From NCBI GenBank assembly GCA_009377745.1, contig WHTK01000036.1, positions 1 through 32,989 of the forward strand: a stretch of 32,989 nucleotides of DNA, read 5' to 3'. Numbering within the stretch: the stretch's first letter is position 1; each line of letters begins with the position of its first letter. A model generated the notes under the pieces. It searched no databases. It saw nothing but the letters and a program-made list of their open reading frames with translations, and had not been told where the DNA came from. The DNA comes from Dehalococcoidia bacterium (lineage in GTDB: Bacteria; Chloroflexota; Dehalococcoidia; DSTF01; WHTK01). This document shows positions 32,929-32,989 of this stretch, piece after piece. The position numbers were made by a program, and so were the translations under genes.

Positions 32929-32989
32929 ATGACAACGCAAGCGAAGGTGATCATCGGAGGGCTTGCGACAGTGGTGGTCGTCCTGTCGA
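32929..32989 (+). CDS. N-terminal fragment of an exported or membrane protein (cut by window end)
   Basis: ATG at 32929 follows GCGAGGTTAAGAA. The visible residues are MTTQAKVIIGGLATVVVVLS, a charged start plus a hydrophobic stretch typical of a signal peptide or a first membrane helix. The gene is divergent from the SHOCT/ABC/copper operon and just downstream of the candidate operator at 32874, so it is likely to belong to the same copper response. It has no identifiable domain in the part seen. Confidence 0.5.
   Translation, partial: MTTQAKVIIGGLATVVVVLS

Noticed and set aside
1..32989. tRNA, rRNA, CRISPR, insertion sequence or phage genes
   Set aside because: No cloverleaf, rRNA segment, regularly spaced repeat, transposase, integrase or phage structural gene was recognised anywhere in the window.

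Overview
The window is GC-rich, gene-dense bacterial DNA with no rRNA, tRNA, phage, IS or CRISPR signal. The gene mix (tandem universal stress proteins, DUF2267, CtpF- and CtpE-like cation ATPases, a CBS-tailed site-2 protease, a TreT-type trehalose synthase, a chagasin-like inhibitor, a SHOCT protein beside an ABC exporter) fits a Chloroflexota genome, possibly Dehalococcoidia. Actinobacteriota is the main alternative. This is an inference from gene content, because no marker gene is present.

Layout. 0.6-4.8 kb: HAD phosphatase/phosphoglucomutase, a scrambled cold-shock gene, DUF2267, DUF2934, a beta-CASP metallo-beta-lactamase protein and a truncated flippase-like gene. 4.9-13.7 kb: an intact ion and stress block with a Ca-type P-ATPase and a tandem USP (minus strand) divergent from a CtpE-like P-ATPase, an MgtE-like transporter and an M50 protease with two CBS domains (plus strand). 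13.8-24.3 kb: a decaying stretch in which a second DUF2267, a protease inhibitor, a LOG-family gene, DUF302, a second tandem USP and a trehalose synthase are broken. Intact membrane-anchored cupredoxin, metallopeptidase-like lipoprotein, hemerythrin, BON and GalT genes lie among them. 24.7-26.7 kb: an ABC-2 exporter pair. 26.7-32.7 kb: a minus-strand copper operon (SHOCT, ABC ATPase, two permeases, a four-module copper P-ATPase, a cupredoxin lipoprotein). At 32.93 kb a divergent plus-strand gene starts and runs off the window.

Functionally, the left half resembles the dormancy/hypoxia gene set of mycobacteria (USP, CtpF-like ATPase, Rip3-like protease with CBS domains, beta-PGM-like HAD). The right end is a copper-handling locus whose divergent promoter region carries two C/G-tract inverted repeats of the kind used by CsoR-family copper sensors.

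The most unusual features are: (i) about ten broken or truncated genes in 33 kb, most explained by loss of one base from a short homopolymer run while every large gene is intact; (ii) a DUF2267 copy broken by an exact 17-bp tandem duplication; (iii) a cold-shock gene whose N-terminus is out of frame but whose frame is restored after three single-base losses; (iv) a copper ATPase carrying cupredoxin, HMA and YHS modules, with a strong internal ribosome binding site before the YHS module; and (v) a perfect 12-bp inverted repeat placed over two divergent start codons.
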